Counted from the stretch's first letter, positions 15,331 to 24,489 are shown. The stretch is DNA of 47,208 nucleotides from Ruminococcaceae bacterium UBA7080 (GCA_002493595.1 DKZG01000022.1:1-47208); one strand, 5' to 3'. Notes: generated from the sequence alone by a model not told the origin. A program made the numbers and translations.

Positions 15331-16737
15331 TTATTCGACACCATTCCAGCAATAGGTGCAAAGCTTGTCTGCGCCTATGCCTACAGATTCTATCATATCG
15401 TCAAGTCTGTGATAACGAAGAGATGTAAAATGAAGCTTTTCGCAAATTTTGTCAACCATTTTTTGATATTTTTCACTATCAGGATTGGTATATTCTCTGA
15501 GAACAGACTCAGTTGGGTCTTCACCTTCAAGTTCTTTTATGACTCTTCTTGTTATAAGCTCCATTTCGGATGTGGAGCGTGAAAAATTGAGATATTTGCA
15601 GCCGTATACCAATGGAGGGCAAGCAGGTCTGATATGTACTTCTTTAGCTCCGCTGTTATAAAGAAACTGTGTTGTCTCTCTAAGCTGTGTACCGCGAACG
15701 ATTGAATCGTCGATAAGTAAAAGACTCTTTCCTTCGATCAAATCATGAATCGGAATTAGCTTCATTTTTGCAATAAGATTTCGTTTGCTTTGATGCGTTG
15801 GCATAAATGAGCGAGGCCATGTCGGTGTATATTTTACAAAAGGACGTGAAAAGGGGATTCCTGATTCGTTGGAATACCCTATTGCATGTGCAATACCCGA
15901 GTCCGGAACACCTGCTACGATATCAGGTTTAACATTATCACGTTTAGCAAGTGCGCGGCCGCAGTTGTATCTCATCTTTTCAACACTGATACCTTCGTAT
16001 GAGGATGACGGATAACCGTAATATATCCAGAGAAAAGTACAGATTTTCATATCTTTACCGGGGGTGATAATGGTTTTAACATCTTCGGCTGTCATAACCG
16101 CAACCTCACCGGGGCCAAGCTCTTTGCAGTCTGTATAGCCCAGGTTTAGATAAGCAAAGCTTTCAAAGCTTGCACAAAAGCCATTGTCTTTGCGCCCGAT
16201 GACTATCGGTGTTCTGCCCATTTTGTCTCTGGCACAGTAAATACCCTTAGGAGTAAGAATAAGCATACTCAGTGAGCCTTCTACCAGTTCCTGTGCGTAT
16301 CGAATGCCTTCGATAAAATTTTCCTTCTGATTAATAATAGCGGCAACCAGCTCGGTAGGGTTAATATCACCGTTTTGCATTTCAAAGAAATGGGTGTTTG
16401 TTTTGATGATTTTATCAACTATTTCATCCGCATTGTTGATTTTTCCGACTGTTGTTATTGCAAAGGTTCCGTGGTGTGAACGCACTAAAATAGGCTGTGC
16501 TTCGAAATCGGAAATACATCCGATACCCAATGTTCCATGCATTTCGTTAGATTCTTTTGTGAATTTTGTTCTAAAGGGTGCATTTTCAATATTATGAATT
16601 GCCTTGTCAAAGCCATATTCTTCGCTGTAAACAGCCATACCGGCACGCCGTGTTCCGAGATGTGAATGATAGTCTACACCAAAGAATAAATCAAAAACGC
16701 AGTCTTCTTTTGAAGCTGCAGCAAAAAATCCTCCCAT
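15331..16737 (-). CDS. PurF paralogue with inactive glutaminase domain
   Basis: A 468-residue protein with the full two-domain fold of amidophosphoribosyltransferase: HLGTRRAGMA near residue 30 and a PRPP loop SLLLIDDSIVRGTQ. It begins MGGFFAAAS where active enzymes have MCGIFG, so the nucleophilic Cys is Gly. The GHVRYSTTGG block is replaced by GIGCISDFEAQ, losing the substrate Arg. The oxyanion Asn-Gly of AHNGNL is replaced by TTVGKINN. The glutaminase site is therefore gone while the phosphoribosyl site (VAGVPDSG, IDDSIVRGT) is intact. A genuine purF is present at 9696. Possible roles are an ammonia-dependent enzyme, transfer of another amine, or regulation. C-terminal cysteines (CTYCWNG) recall the cluster ligands. 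It is read divergently from a TtcA-like gene. Confidence 0.85.
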   Translation of the reverse strand: MGGFFAAASKEDCVFDLFFGVDYHSHLGTRRAGMAVYSEEYGFDKAIHNIENAPFRTKFTKESNEMHGTLGIGCISDFEAQPILVRSHHGTFAITTVGKINNADEIVDKIIKTNTHFFEMQNGDINPTELVAAIINQKENFIEGIRYAQELVEGSLSMLILTPKGIYCARDKMGRTPIVIGRKDNGFCASFESFAYLNLGYTDCKELGPGEVAVMTAEDVKTIITPGKDMKICTFLWIYYGYPSSSYEGISVEKMRYNCGRALAKRDNVKPDIVAGVPDSGIAHAIGYSNESGIPFSRPFVKYTPTWPRSFMPTHQSKRNLIAKMKLIPIHDLIEGKSLLLIDDSIVRGTQLRETTQFLYNSGAKEVHIRPACPPLVYGCKYLNFSRSTSEMELITRRVIKELEGEDPTESVLREYTNPDSEKYQKMVDKICEKLHFTSLRYHRLDDMIESVGIGADKLCTYCWNGVE

Positions 16738-16895
16738 AGTAAATCCTCTCTTATATATAAGTTTGCAAGGATATTATAGCAGAATATGTCCAAAAGGCAA
16801 ATATAAAATTGCATAAAATGCAATTATTTAGCTACTTTACATAAATTTGCGTTTATGATAATATATTTTTAATTTATATTGACAGAGGTTTGATT

Positions 16896-17729
16896 ATGAT
16901 TGGGGCAGCAGACAAAGCAAAAGAGGTTGAGCGCAGCATAAATAAAAAATTTCACAAAGGAATATGGAGCAGATTTACTGCCGCTATAAATGATTATAAT
17001 TTAATAAGTGAGGGCGATAAAATTGCTGTTTGCATTTCAGGCGGCAAGGATTCCATGCTTATGGCTAAGCTGTTTCAGGAGCTTAAGCGGCATAATAAAT
17101 TCCCTTTTGATGTGGAATACATTGTGATGGATCCGGGATATAATGAGATGAACCGCAGGCAGATTGAGAATAATGCAAAGCTTCTGAATGTCCCTGTAAC
17201 AGTATTTGAGTCAAATATTTTTGAGTCCGTTTTTCATATTGAAAAGTCACCCTGTTATCTTTGCGCCAGAATGAGAAGAGGTTATCTTTATAATCAGGCA
17301 AAAATCATGGGGTGCAATAAAATAGCTTTGGGTCATCACTATGATGATGTTATCGAGACGATACTTATGGGTATGCTGTATGGAGGCCAGGTACAGACTA
17401 TGATGCCGAAGCTTCACAGTACAAATTTTGAAGGGATGGAGCTTATACGACCAATGTATCTGATCCGAGAGGATGAGATTAAACGCTGGCGGGATTATAA
17501 TCAGCTTACTTTTTTGCAGTGTGCATGCAAGTTTACGGAAGATTGTGCAGCACCTGACCGGGAAAATCTTTCAAAACGCATTGAGATAAAAAATATGATA
17601 AAAGAGCTTAAGAAGACGAATAAACAGGTTGAAAGCAACATATTTAAGAGTGTTGAGAATGTAAACTTGGATACGATAATAGGATATAAGCAAAATTCCG
17701 TTAAGCATCATTTTCTTGAATGGTATTGA
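16896..17729 (+). CDS. TtcA-like PP-loop ATPase (tRNA 2-thiolation family)
   Basis: A 277-residue adenylating enzyme of the TtcA/TilS superfamily. The PP-loop SGGKDS is at residues 48-53, a CYLC motif at 120-123, GHHYDDVIETILMGMLYGG near 145-165, and a second cysteine cluster QCACKF near 208. TtcA proteins activate a tRNA cytidine with ATP and insert sulfur using a 4Fe-4S cluster held by CxxC plus a later Cys, which matches the pattern seen. Whether this member modifies tRNA C32 or another substrate cannot be read from the sequence. ATG 16896 has AGAGG 7 bases upstream; an in-frame TTG at 16890 is less likely. The glutaminase-dead PurF paralogue is its divergent neighbour. Confidence 0.8.
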   Translation: MIGAADKAKEVERSINKKFHKGIWSRFTAAINDYNLISEGDKIAVCISGGKDSMLMAKLFQELKRHNKFPFDVEYIVMDPGYNEMNRRQIENNAKLLNVPVTVFESNIFESVFHIEKSPCYLCARMRRGYLYNQAKIMGCNKIALGHHYDDVIETILMGMLYGGQVQTMMPKLHSTNFEGMELIRPMYLIREDEIKRWRDYNQLTFLQCACKFTEDCAAPDRENLSKRIEIKNMIKELKKTNKQVESNIFKSVENVNLDTIIGYKQNSVKHHFLEWY

Positions 17730-17791
17730 ATTTTATCATAATATATATTTTTTTGAAGATTTATGTTTTTTAAAAATATATTTAATTATGC

Positions 17792-17820
17792 TTGCATTTC
17801 AAAAAAATATATGGTATTAT
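17792..17820 (+). promoter_or_regulatory. Promoter of the candidate small RNA
   Basis: TTGCAT (17792-17797), a 17-base spacer and TATTAT (17815-17820). It is followed within 30 bases by the structured segment and no start codon. Confidence 0.5.
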
Positions 17821-17826
17821 ATTAAT

Positions 17827-17932
17827 AATCTTTATGATTGCCTACTGAGATACAGCTTGATAATAAAGTAAAGCAATGCGCCAATTTGCTTGTTTTACTG
17901 CTAAATCAGCCATAATCGAAGTAGGTTTTTTA
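17827..17932 (+). ncRNA. Candidate structured small RNA or leader with terminator
   Basis: CCTACT (17841-17846) pairs with AGTAGG (17920-17925), which is followed directly by TTTTTT. The enclosed 73 bases hold a second, imperfect hairpin: AGTAAAGCAA with TTGC-TTGT-TTTACT. A promoter precedes it and a separate promoter (17951) drives the next protein gene, so it could be an independent RNA of roughly 105 bases. I do not match it to a known family. The alternative is an attenuator for the membrane-protein gene at 18009. Confidence 0.45.
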
Positions 17933-17950
17933 TTTAGTGATTTTATTTGC

Positions 17951-17980
17951 TTGACAATTATGTGTTGTCAACATTATAAT
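17951..17980 (+). promoter_or_regulatory. Promoter with overlapping inverted repeat
   Basis: TTGACA (17951-17956), an 18-base spacer and TATAAT (17975-17980). TTGACAA and TTGTCAA form an inverted repeat covering the -35 and spacer, a typical place for a repressor operator. A similar TTGACAATTAT lies in the promoter at 26596. Confidence 0.6.
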
Positions 17981-18008
17981 AAATTATATTAGTAAAGAAG
18001 GGCGAGTT

Positions 18009-19484
18009 TTGATTAAAAGAGAGAATGCTGCCAATAAAATTTCCGGCAAAAATAAATTAATAGTATTTTATGGTGTGATTTTTGTTCTTTTGTTTTTTTT
18101 ATGTTTACTGTTTCCTTATACGGGCGATGATTGGGCCTGGGGAAGCCAAATCGGACTTGAAAGACTGAATGAATGGTTTGATAATTACAGCGGTCGCTAT
18201 TTTGGTAATTTGATAGTTCTTGCTCTCACGCGGTCAAATTTGCTTAAGGCTTTTACAATGTCATTTTGCCTGACAGGCATTATTGTTATTCTTAACAAGC
18301 TGACAGGTGAGCAGAAAAACGGTGTGTTTATCATTTCTTCGGTTCTTGTTTTTATGCCGGTTACTCTGCTCAGACAGGCAATTGTTTGGACATCGGGTTT
18401 TGCCAATTACACCACATCCATTTTTCTGACCCTTATTTACATATATTATGTTAACCATATTTACAGCGAAGATAAGCCTAAAAATTCGTGGCTTGCTGTT
18501 TTGCCTCTTGCTGTTCTCGGCTTTGCAAATACGCTGATTGTTGAGCATCTTACCTTGTACAATGTTCTGCTTGCTTTATATGTTATTGTTTTTACTTTAA
18601 TAAAGTTTAAAAAACTTTATATTCAGTATGTTGCTTATTTTGCAGGCACTGTTGCGGGAACTGCTCTTATGTTTTCAAATTCAGTTTACCATTCGGTCAG
18701 TGAGGGTGATGACAGTTACCGCACAATGGGCAAAATAATTGATTTTGCAACAATAATTGAAGAGGGCTTTATAAATAATTGTGTTTTGAATATTTTTCTT
18801 ATAGGCGTATGCACTGTTATTTATTTTATGTTAAAAAATAAATTCACAAAGAAATCAAAGCGTTTCGGTGCTATAGCCATTTCTGTTATGATTGCATTTG
18901 CAGCAAGTTCGTTGCTGTTAAAGCTGTCAGGAGTCAAACCTCTTGAAATTCTAACTATAGTCGTATGTATCGCTACGGTTATATACATTATTGCCTTTAT
19001 GGTGTTTTTGTTCGCTCTGCCGCTTGATATGGAAAAGAAATTTAAGCTGTTCTTTATTTTCGGCAGTGTCGGATGTATGATTGCACCGCTTTTCGTGGTA
19101 ACTCCAATCGGCAGCAGATGCTTTTTTGCACCATATGTTATGATGCTTTATCTGGGTATGGAATTTTATACACTGTTTGATGAGAGCCTAAAGAAAAGGT
19201 GTGACAGGATATCTAAAGTCACAATAATTGCTGCGTTGGTAGGGCTTGTTTATTTGTTTTGTATTTACGGTACCATTTTTGTGTGTAATAATAAAAGAGT
19301 TGAAAAAGCACAGCTTGATGCGAGGAGCGGTCTTGAAACAATACAGATAGAAGAATTGCCATATAAGGACTATGTTTGGTGCGCTGATCTTGAAAAGAAA
19401 GTTTGGCAGGAGCGGTTTAAGCTTTTTTATGATATTGAAGAAACTGTTAAAATAGAACAGATCAAATCGGCGCAAAGATGGTAA
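18009..19484 (+). CDS. Polytopic membrane protein (DUF6056-like, glycosyltransferase-type fold)
   Basis: A 491-residue integral membrane protein with about ten hydrophobic helices. The N-terminal motif FPYTGDDWAWGS after the first helix, with its paired acidic residues in the first outer loop, is the kind seen in DUF6056 and other GT-C-like lipid-linked sugar transferases. The segment SGRYFGN follows it. The C-terminal region after the last helix (from about residue 435) is soluble and charged. It starts with TTG at 18009, preceded by GAAGGG. A membrane protein of unknown function follows after 54 bases. I infer a role in surface polysaccharide or protein glycosylation without direct proof. 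Confidence 0.7.
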   Translation: MIKRENAANKISGKNKLIVFYGVIFVLLFFLCLLFPYTGDDWAWGSQIGLERLNEWFDNYSGRYFGNLIVLALTRSNLLKAFTMSFCLTGIIVILNKLTGEQKNGVFIISSVLVFMPVTLLRQAIVWTSGFANYTTSIFLTLIYIYYVNHIYSEDKPKNSWLAVLPLAVLGFANTLIVEHLTLYNVLLALYVIVFTLIKFKKLYIQYVAYFAGTVAGTALMFSNSVYHSVSEGDDSYRTMGKIIDFATIIEEGFINNCVLNIFLIGVCTVIYFMLKNKFTKKSKRFGAIAISVMIAFAASSLLLKLSGVKPLEILTIVVCIATVIYIIAFMVFLFALPLDMEKKFKLFFIFGSVGCMIAPLFVVTPIGSRCFFAPYVMMLYLGMEFYTLFDESLKKRCDRISKVTIIAALVGLVYLFCIYGTIFVCNNKRVEKAQLDARSGLETIQIEELPYKDYVWCADLEKKVWQERFKLFYDIEETVKIEQIKSAQRW

Positions 19485-19538
19485 CAACGGTTCGGTTTAC
19501 CGAGCCGCATAAAAAATTGCTTTTGAGGAGGCGTAAAA

Positions 19539-20369
19539 ATGGAAGTTGTTGCACAAAGGGTGTTTGAGCCGTTTTATATGTGGCTTGACATCTCATTCTT
19601 AGTTCTTTTTGTAGGTTTATTGCTTTACAAAAAGAAGTACACAACCGTAATCGTTGGCGTTTTGGCAGGTATTCTTTATCAGATTGTTGATTTCGGAATA
19701 TTTCATCTCGCAACCGGTTCGCGTCATCTGCTGATGAATGGTGCTGAGGGTACGGAAAATCAGCTCTTCTGGGTTCTTATGTGGATGTCGATGAGCTATG
19801 GTTTCACCAACTTTGCCTGGATTTGGCTTTGGATTTCAAAAGACAAAAATCTTTTGGAATGGACAACGCTTATTCTCGGTTGGTGGATATGCTGTCCGCT
19901 GCTCACAAAGACCTTTGGTCCGCATGATTACACAATTACCATTTGGCGTGAAACAGGTGCATACCATGGCTGGATGGCACTGATTCTGTTTGTCGGTTAT
20001 GTTCTGCTGTTTGTATGGAATATGTCACGCAAGAAAAAGAATGAACGAGTAAATATTCCATGGCTTCTTATAATAGGTATTCTCGTTCAGGCAGGCTGGG
20101 AAGTTGGTTTGTATCTCGGCGGTATCCGTTCTGCAAACCTTGGTGTTACAGGTATGGATGTAAATGCACTTTCACCGATGATTATCAATTCGCTTCTTGA
20201 AACGAACCTCGGCATGCCATATATCTTTATTATTTTCATTGCTGTATCAAGAAGATTTACCGAGTCCCTTAAAAAGAGGAAGACAAGACTTTCCTTTACG
20301 GAAAGAATTGCCGAAAACAATGCCGAAAAGGTTAAGGATTACGAAAACGTATCCGAATTTCTTGCATAA
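19539..20369 (+). CDS. Seven- or eight-helix membrane protein of unknown function
   Basis: A 276-residue protein with regularly spaced hydrophobic helices and a Trp-rich, aromatic character: WVLMWMSMSYGFTNFAWIWLW, WWICCPLL and WRETGAYHGWM. Helices run from about residue 14 to 235, and a charged tail of about 40 residues faces the cytoplasm. I do not recognise the family. GAGGAGG precedes the ATG. A 7-8-bp hairpin (19489-19508) lies between it and the upstream membrane-protein gene without a T-run, so the two may be one transcript. Confidence 0.7.
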   Translation: MEVVAQRVFEPFYMWLDISFLVLFVGLLLYKKKYTTVIVGVLAGILYQIVDFGIFHLATGSRHLLMNGAEGTENQLFWVLMWMSMSYGFTNFAWIWLWISKDKNLLEWTTLILGWWICCPLLTKTFGPHDYTITIWRETGAYHGWMALILFVGYVLLFVWNMSRKKKNERVNIPWLLIIGILVQAGWEVGLYLGGIRSANLGVTGMDVNALSPMIINSLLETNLGMPYIFIIFIAVSRRFTESLKKRKTRLSFTERIAENNAEKVKDYENVSEFLA

Positions 20370-20378
20370 TATACAATT

Positions 20379-20412
20379 GGCGGGCAGCTTTGCTGTCCGT
20401 CTTTATTTTTTC
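20379..20412 (+). terminator. Intrinsic terminator
   Basis: GGCGGGCAGC and GCTGTCCGTC form a 10-bp stem with a TTT loop (20379-20401), followed by a T-rich tract TTTATTTTTT. It ends the two membrane-protein genes. Confidence 0.8.
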
Positions 20413-20575
20413 ATTGAGCAAGGCAATTTCATACGAATACGTTTTGAAACGGACTCGGTTTCGGCTTTGTGTTAAGAACATTCGGAAAGCGAAAGGATAT
20501 GACGAAAAATGCCAATTGTATTAGCTTGAATATTATGATAAAATAATCTAAAATATTTTTTAGCGAGGTGACGAA

Positions 20576-22237
20576 ATGAAAAAGCTTATATCAGTATTTA
20601 TGAGTATGATTATTGCTTTGGCGATCTTCTCCTATACTGATTTTATTTCGTTTGCTCTTAATCAAACCGAGGATATTGAAAGAACCCGTCTGGGAGCTAC
20701 CGATACTTATTATTCGTTTGATGCAAAAACAAAAACGCTAACTATCAGCGGTGTCGGTGATACACCGTCGAATTTTGAAAACGACAATGCCTCACAGCCG
20801 TGGTATAGATGGAGGAGCGACGGTTCTATAGAACACGTTGTTGTTGAGCATGGCATTACATCACTTGGTAAATACCTTTTTTACGGAATTAAGGCACTTG
20901 ATTTTTCGTTGCCGTCGACGCTTCGGTCTATAGGCAGTTATGCAATGGGCAGTCTCAGTCTTGTAAAAAATATAAATCTGCCGCAAAGTATAGTCACCAT
21001 TTCAAATCATGCTTTTTATTTTTCAACAAGTGTTGAAAATGTAAATATCCCTTCAGCGGTAAATGAGATAGGGGATGAAGCATTTGCAAACTGCTTGTCA
21101 CTCAAGAACTTGACCTTTGACAATCCTTATGCACAAATTTCAATAGGCAAAAAGGCGTTTTTTTACTGCAGCAGTCTGAAGACGGTTACAATACCTAAAC
21201 AAGCGAAGCTCGGCAGCTACAGCTTTGCCTTTTACAGTGCATCCAAGGGTTCCGTTTACAAGGATTTTATTATGAATATCTACCGGGATTCACCTGCCTA
21301 CAGTTATGCTGTTAACAATAATGTCAGATACAGTCTTATAAATAAAAGTGTCATTAACTCTGAGCAGACAATTAACTGTTCATATTATGAGAATTCGTAT
21401 CAGGACAAAATGATTTTTGAGTTCACTGCGCCGAAAAGTCATTATTATAAATTTTATTCTTCAGGATTGGTTGATGTTGATTGTATTCTTACTGACAGCT
21501 TGGATACGTCAGGAGAAATTCTTGCCCAAAATAAAGATATTTCACCTGACGATTTGAATTTTGCCATAAACTATTTTCTTGAAGCAGGCAAAACTTATTA
21601 TTATACGGTAAGCTGCTTCAGTCATACATCCGTCGGTGATTTTTCGGTCACAATGATTTGCAATCATAATTACGAAAGCGTTGTGACGCCTCCGACTTTA
21701 TCTGCTGACGGATATACTACCTATACCTGTACATATTGCGGCGAAAGCATTAAATCCGATTTTGTAAAAAGGACAGGTGTTATGATTAAGGGAAAGCTTG
21801 TTTTGATGGAGTCACCTGACGGTTCTCATCCAAACAATTATCCTGTGTCCGATGTTTTTATTTCAGTTGACGGCAAAAGCATTACGGTTTCCGGTGAGGA
21901 TGGCGGTTTTGAAATTTATGTTCCTGCCTCATCTAAGCAATTAAGAATTTATTCCGATTTTTCCGCAGCAAGAGAGTTTGAAATATTCTTTGATGAAAAT
22001 CTGGATATGTGTTTGGATGATATTGTTTATTTTAATCTGGACTATTATAAAGACGGCTATGTAAATGCAAAGGATTTTGCCGTAATTCGAAAGCTTTACG
22101 GTAAATATCCTCAGTCACAGGAATTTCTTTACAGGTCTGTAGATTATAACCGTGACGGTGTAATCGATTATGATGATTTTAAATTTGCGAAAAGCTTTTT
22201 TACTTATGGGAAAATTACTGAAAGTATTTATGATTAA
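20576..22237 (+). CDS. Secreted BspA-like leucine-rich-repeat protein with dockerin-like C-terminus
   Basis: A 553-residue exported protein. A signal peptide (residues 1-28) is followed by a BspA-type LRR_5 region (about 45-250). Its repeats include SLPSTLRSIGSYAMGS, NLPQSIVTISNHAFYF and NIPSAVNEIGDEAFANC. A beta-rich domain (about 265-365) follows, then a CTYCGES segment, a carboxypeptidase-regulatory-like domain (about 400-475) and a C-terminal dockerin-like pair. The pair has two DxNxDG-type calcium loops, YYKDGYVNAKDFAVIRKLY and VDYNRDGVIDYDDFKFAKSFF. LRR_5 proteins mediate adhesion or carbohydrate binding; dockerins attach proteins to cohesin scaffolds. A cell-wall anchor is not seen. 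GCGAGGTG precedes the ATG. It stands alone. Confidence 0.85.
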   Translation: MKKLISVFMSMIIALAIFSYTDFISFALNQTEDIERTRLGATDTYYSFDAKTKTLTISGVGDTPSNFENDNASQPWYRWRSDGSIEHVVVEHGITSLGKYLFYGIKALDFSLPSTLRSIGSYAMGSLSLVKNINLPQSIVTISNHAFYFSTSVENVNIPSAVNEIGDEAFANCLSLKNLTFDNPYAQISIGKKAFFYCSSLKTVTIPKQAKLGSYSFAFYSASKGSVYKDFIMNIYRDSPAYSYAVNNNVRYSLINKSVINSEQTINCSYYENSYQDKMIFEFTAPKSHYYKFYSSGLVDVDCILTDSLDTSGEILAQNKDISPDDLNFAINYFLEAGKTYYYTVSCFSHTSVGDFSVTMICNHNYESVVTPPTLSADGYTTYTCTYCGESIKSDFVKRTGVMIKGKLVLMESPDGSHPNNYPVSDVFISVDGKSITVSGEDGGFEIYVPASSKQLRIYSDFSAAREFEIFFDENLDMCLDDIVYFNLDYYKDGYVNAKDFAVIRKLYGKYPQSQEFLYRSVDYNRDGVIDYDDFKFAKSFFTYGKITESIYD

Positions 22238-22329
22238 TCAAATAAATTAGGTACATTTCTATATTGAAAATTATGGAAGGTTAATATATAATATAGATTA
22301 ATATAATGTATAAAAACAAGGAGAACGCT

Positions 22330-22827
22330 ATGAAAAAGGTTGCAATTATTATGGGTTCTGACAGTGATTTGCCGATTGTTACACCCGCAATTAAACAGCT
22401 TAAAGAGCTTGGCATTGAGACCGAGGTAAGGGTTATGAGTGCTCACAGAACACCGCAGGAGGCAAATGCATTTTCCTCCGGTGCTATTGAAAACGGTTTT
22501 GGCGTTATCATAGCTGCTGCAGGTATGGCTGCTCACTTGGGCGGAGTATTGGCAGCTTCAACAACGCTTCCGGTTATAGGTATTCCGTGTTCGGCCAAGG
22601 TACTTGATGGTATGGATGCAATGCTTGCAACCGTTATGATGCCTCCGGGTATACCGGTAGCAGCAGTCGGTGTTAATGCTGCAAAAAATGCAGCAATCCT
22701 TGCAGCAGAAATCATTGCTGTGGGTGATGATGCTTTAATGCAGAAATTACAGGATATGAGAAAAGAGATGGCACAGCAGGTTCGAGAGAAGGATGCTGCT
22801 CTGCAGGAAAAGCTAAAGGAGATTTAA
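22330..22827 (+). CDS. purE: 5-(carboxyamino)imidazole ribonucleotide mutase
   Basis: A 165-residue class I PurE that converts N5-CAIR to CAIR in purine synthesis. The signature MGSDSDLP at the N-terminus, MSAHRTPQE with the active-site His, and GMAAHLGGVLA plus MPPGIPVAAVG are all present. The frame extends to 22306, but ATG 22330 with AAGGAG at 6 bases is the start. It is first in purE-purM-purN-purO-purD, separated from purM by 4 bases. No purine riboswitch was seen in the roughly 90 bases upstream. No purK was found in this window. Confidence 0.95.
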   Translation: MKKVAIIMGSDSDLPIVTPAIKQLKELGIETEVRVMSAHRTPQEANAFSSGAIENGFGVIIAAAGMAAHLGGVLAASTTLPVIGIPCSAKVLDGMDAMLATVMMPPGIPVAAVGVNAAKNAAILAAEIIAVGDDALMQKLQDMRKEMAQQVREKDAALQEKLKEI

Positions 22828-22831
22828 GAAT

Positions 22832-23869
22832 ATGGAAAAAAGTTTCAGCGAAAGCTATGCAGCAGCAGGTGTTGATGTAACAGCAGGCTATGAGTCTGTT
22901 GAACTTATTAAATCACATGTTAAAAGAACCGCAATTCCCGGAGTTCTTGGCGGTATAGGCGGTTTCGGCGGTATGTTTGAAATTCCCTACGGTGCGTATA
23001 AGAACCCTGTTCTTGTTTCAGGTACAGACGGTGTAGGAACAAAGATTAAGCTTGCATATCTTATGGACAAGCATGACACAGTGGGTATTGATTGTGTGGC
23101 AATGTGCGTTAATGATGTTGCGTGCTCAGGTGCCAAGCCGCTGTTTTTCCTTGATTATATTGCCTGCGGCAAAAATTATCCCGAGAAAATTGCTCAGATT
23201 GTTGCCGGTGTTGCCGAGGGTTGTGTTCAGGCAGGCTGTGCACTTGTAGGCGGTGAAACTGCAGAACATCCCGGGTTAATGCCTAATGAGGAGTATGATC
23301 TTGCAGGTTTTACAGTAGGCATCGGCGAAAAGGATAAGCTGGTTTCAGGTGAAAATCTTAAAGCCGGTGATGTGCTTATCGGTGTAGCTTCTTCTGGCAT
23401 TCACTCAAACGGTTTTTCTCTAATCAGAAAAGTATTTAATATTAACGAAGAAACAATAAAGGTTTATTATGATGAGCTGGGCAAAACACTCGGTGAGGAG
23501 CTTATTACACCTACCAGAATTTATGTTAAGCCTTTGCTGGCCTTGATGGACAAGGTTACCGTTAATGCTATCAGCCATATTACAGGCGGCGGTTTTTATG
23601 AAAATGTGCCCAGAATGTTAAACGACGGTTTTACAGCAGTTATTGAAAAGGATAAATGCTTTAAAAAACCTATTTTTGAGCTTATTGCAAAAACAGGTAA
23701 CATTCCTGAACGAGATATGTACAATACCTTTAATATGGGAACGGGTCTTGTGATTGCAGTGGATGCCGATAAGGCAGATGAAGCTGTTCGCATCCTTGAG
23801 GAAAACGGCGAAAAGGCTGCGGTTATCGGTGAGATTAAATCAGGCGAAAAGGGTGTTGAATTAGTATGA
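22832..23869 (+). CDS. purM: Phosphoribosylformylglycinamidine cyclo-ligase
   Basis: A 345-residue AIR synthetase that closes the imidazole ring of FGAM with ATP. The N-terminal SYAAAGVDVTAGYE motif, SGTDGVGTKIKLA, the glycine-rich GCALVGGETAEHPG and the C-terminal GGGFYENVPRML are characteristic. The length is normal. It begins 4 bases after purE and its stop overlaps purN by four bases (ATGA), so translation is coupled. Confidence 0.96.
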   Translation: MEKSFSESYAAAGVDVTAGYESVELIKSHVKRTAIPGVLGGIGGFGGMFEIPYGAYKNPVLVSGTDGVGTKIKLAYLMDKHDTVGIDCVAMCVNDVACSGAKPLFFLDYIACGKNYPEKIAQIVAGVAEGCVQAGCALVGGETAEHPGLMPNEEYDLAGFTVGIGEKDKLVSGENLKAGDVLIGVASSGIHSNGFSLIRKVFNINEETIKVYYDELGKTLGEELITPTRIYVKPLLALMDKVTVNAISHITGGGFYENVPRMLNDGFTAVIEKDKCFKKPIFELIAKTGNIPERDMYNTFNMGTGLVIAVDADKADEAVRILEENGEKAAVIGEIKSGEKGVELV

Positions 23870-24489
23870 TGAATATTGCTGTTTTTGTATCAGGCGGCGG
23901 TACCAATCTTCAGGCACTTATTGATGCACAGGAGCGCGGCGAAATTAAAAACGGCAGAATTGTACTTGTTCTTGCGAGCAATGAAAAGGCATATGCTCTT
24001 GAACGTGCAAAAAAAGCAGGTATAGAAACTGCAGTCGTTTCACGTAAGTCTTATGGCAGCAAGGAAGAGTATGACAAGGCTGTTTTAAATGTTATTGATG
24101 ATAAAAATATCGATTTAATTGTTCTTGCAGGCTTTTTATCCATTTTGGGTGAAACGCTTGTTGAGCGGTATAAAAACAGGATTATCAATATTCATCCAAG
24201 TCTTATTCCACTGTTTTGCGGTGATGGATTTTACGGCAAAAAGGTGCACACTGCTGTTCTTAACAGCGGTGTTAAGGTGACAGGTGCAACAGCTCATTTT
24301 GTTAATGAGATTACTGACGGCGGTGCTATTATTCTTCAAAAGGCGGTGCCTGTTGAGCAAGGCGACAATGAGGACATTCTTCAATACCGAGTAATGCGTC
24401 AGGCAGAATGGGAGATTTTGCCCAAAGCGGTATCGCTTTTTTGTGAGGGAAGAATAAAAATCACCGGCAATAAAACGGAAATATTATAA
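23866..24489 (+). CDS. purN: Phosphoribosylglycinamide formyltransferase
   Basis: A 207-residue formyl-tetrahydrofolate-dependent GAR transformylase. VFVSGGGTNLQALID binds GAR phosphate. IINIHPSLIP supplies the catalytic Asn and His, and the Asp lies in NEITDGGAI with VKVTGATAHFV before it. In the usual HPSLLPxFxG loop the sequence reads HPSLIPLFCGDGFYG, slightly variant but complete. It overlaps purM by four bases; the second in-frame ATG at 23869 is an alternative start. Confidence 0.95.
   Translation: MMNIAVFVSGGGTNLQALIDAQERGEIKNGRIVLVLASNEKAYALERAKKAGIETAVVSRKSYGSKEEYDKAVLNVIDDKNIDLIVLAGFLSILGETLVERYKNRIINIHPSLIPLFCGDGFYGKKVHTAVLNSGVKVTGATAHFVNEITDGGAIILQKAVPVEQGDNEDILQYRVMRQAEWEILPKAVSLFCEGRIKITGNKTEIL

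Noticed and set aside
22238..22329. Purine riboswitch before purE
   Set aside because: The short AT-rich leader shows none of the conserved loop or junction sequences.
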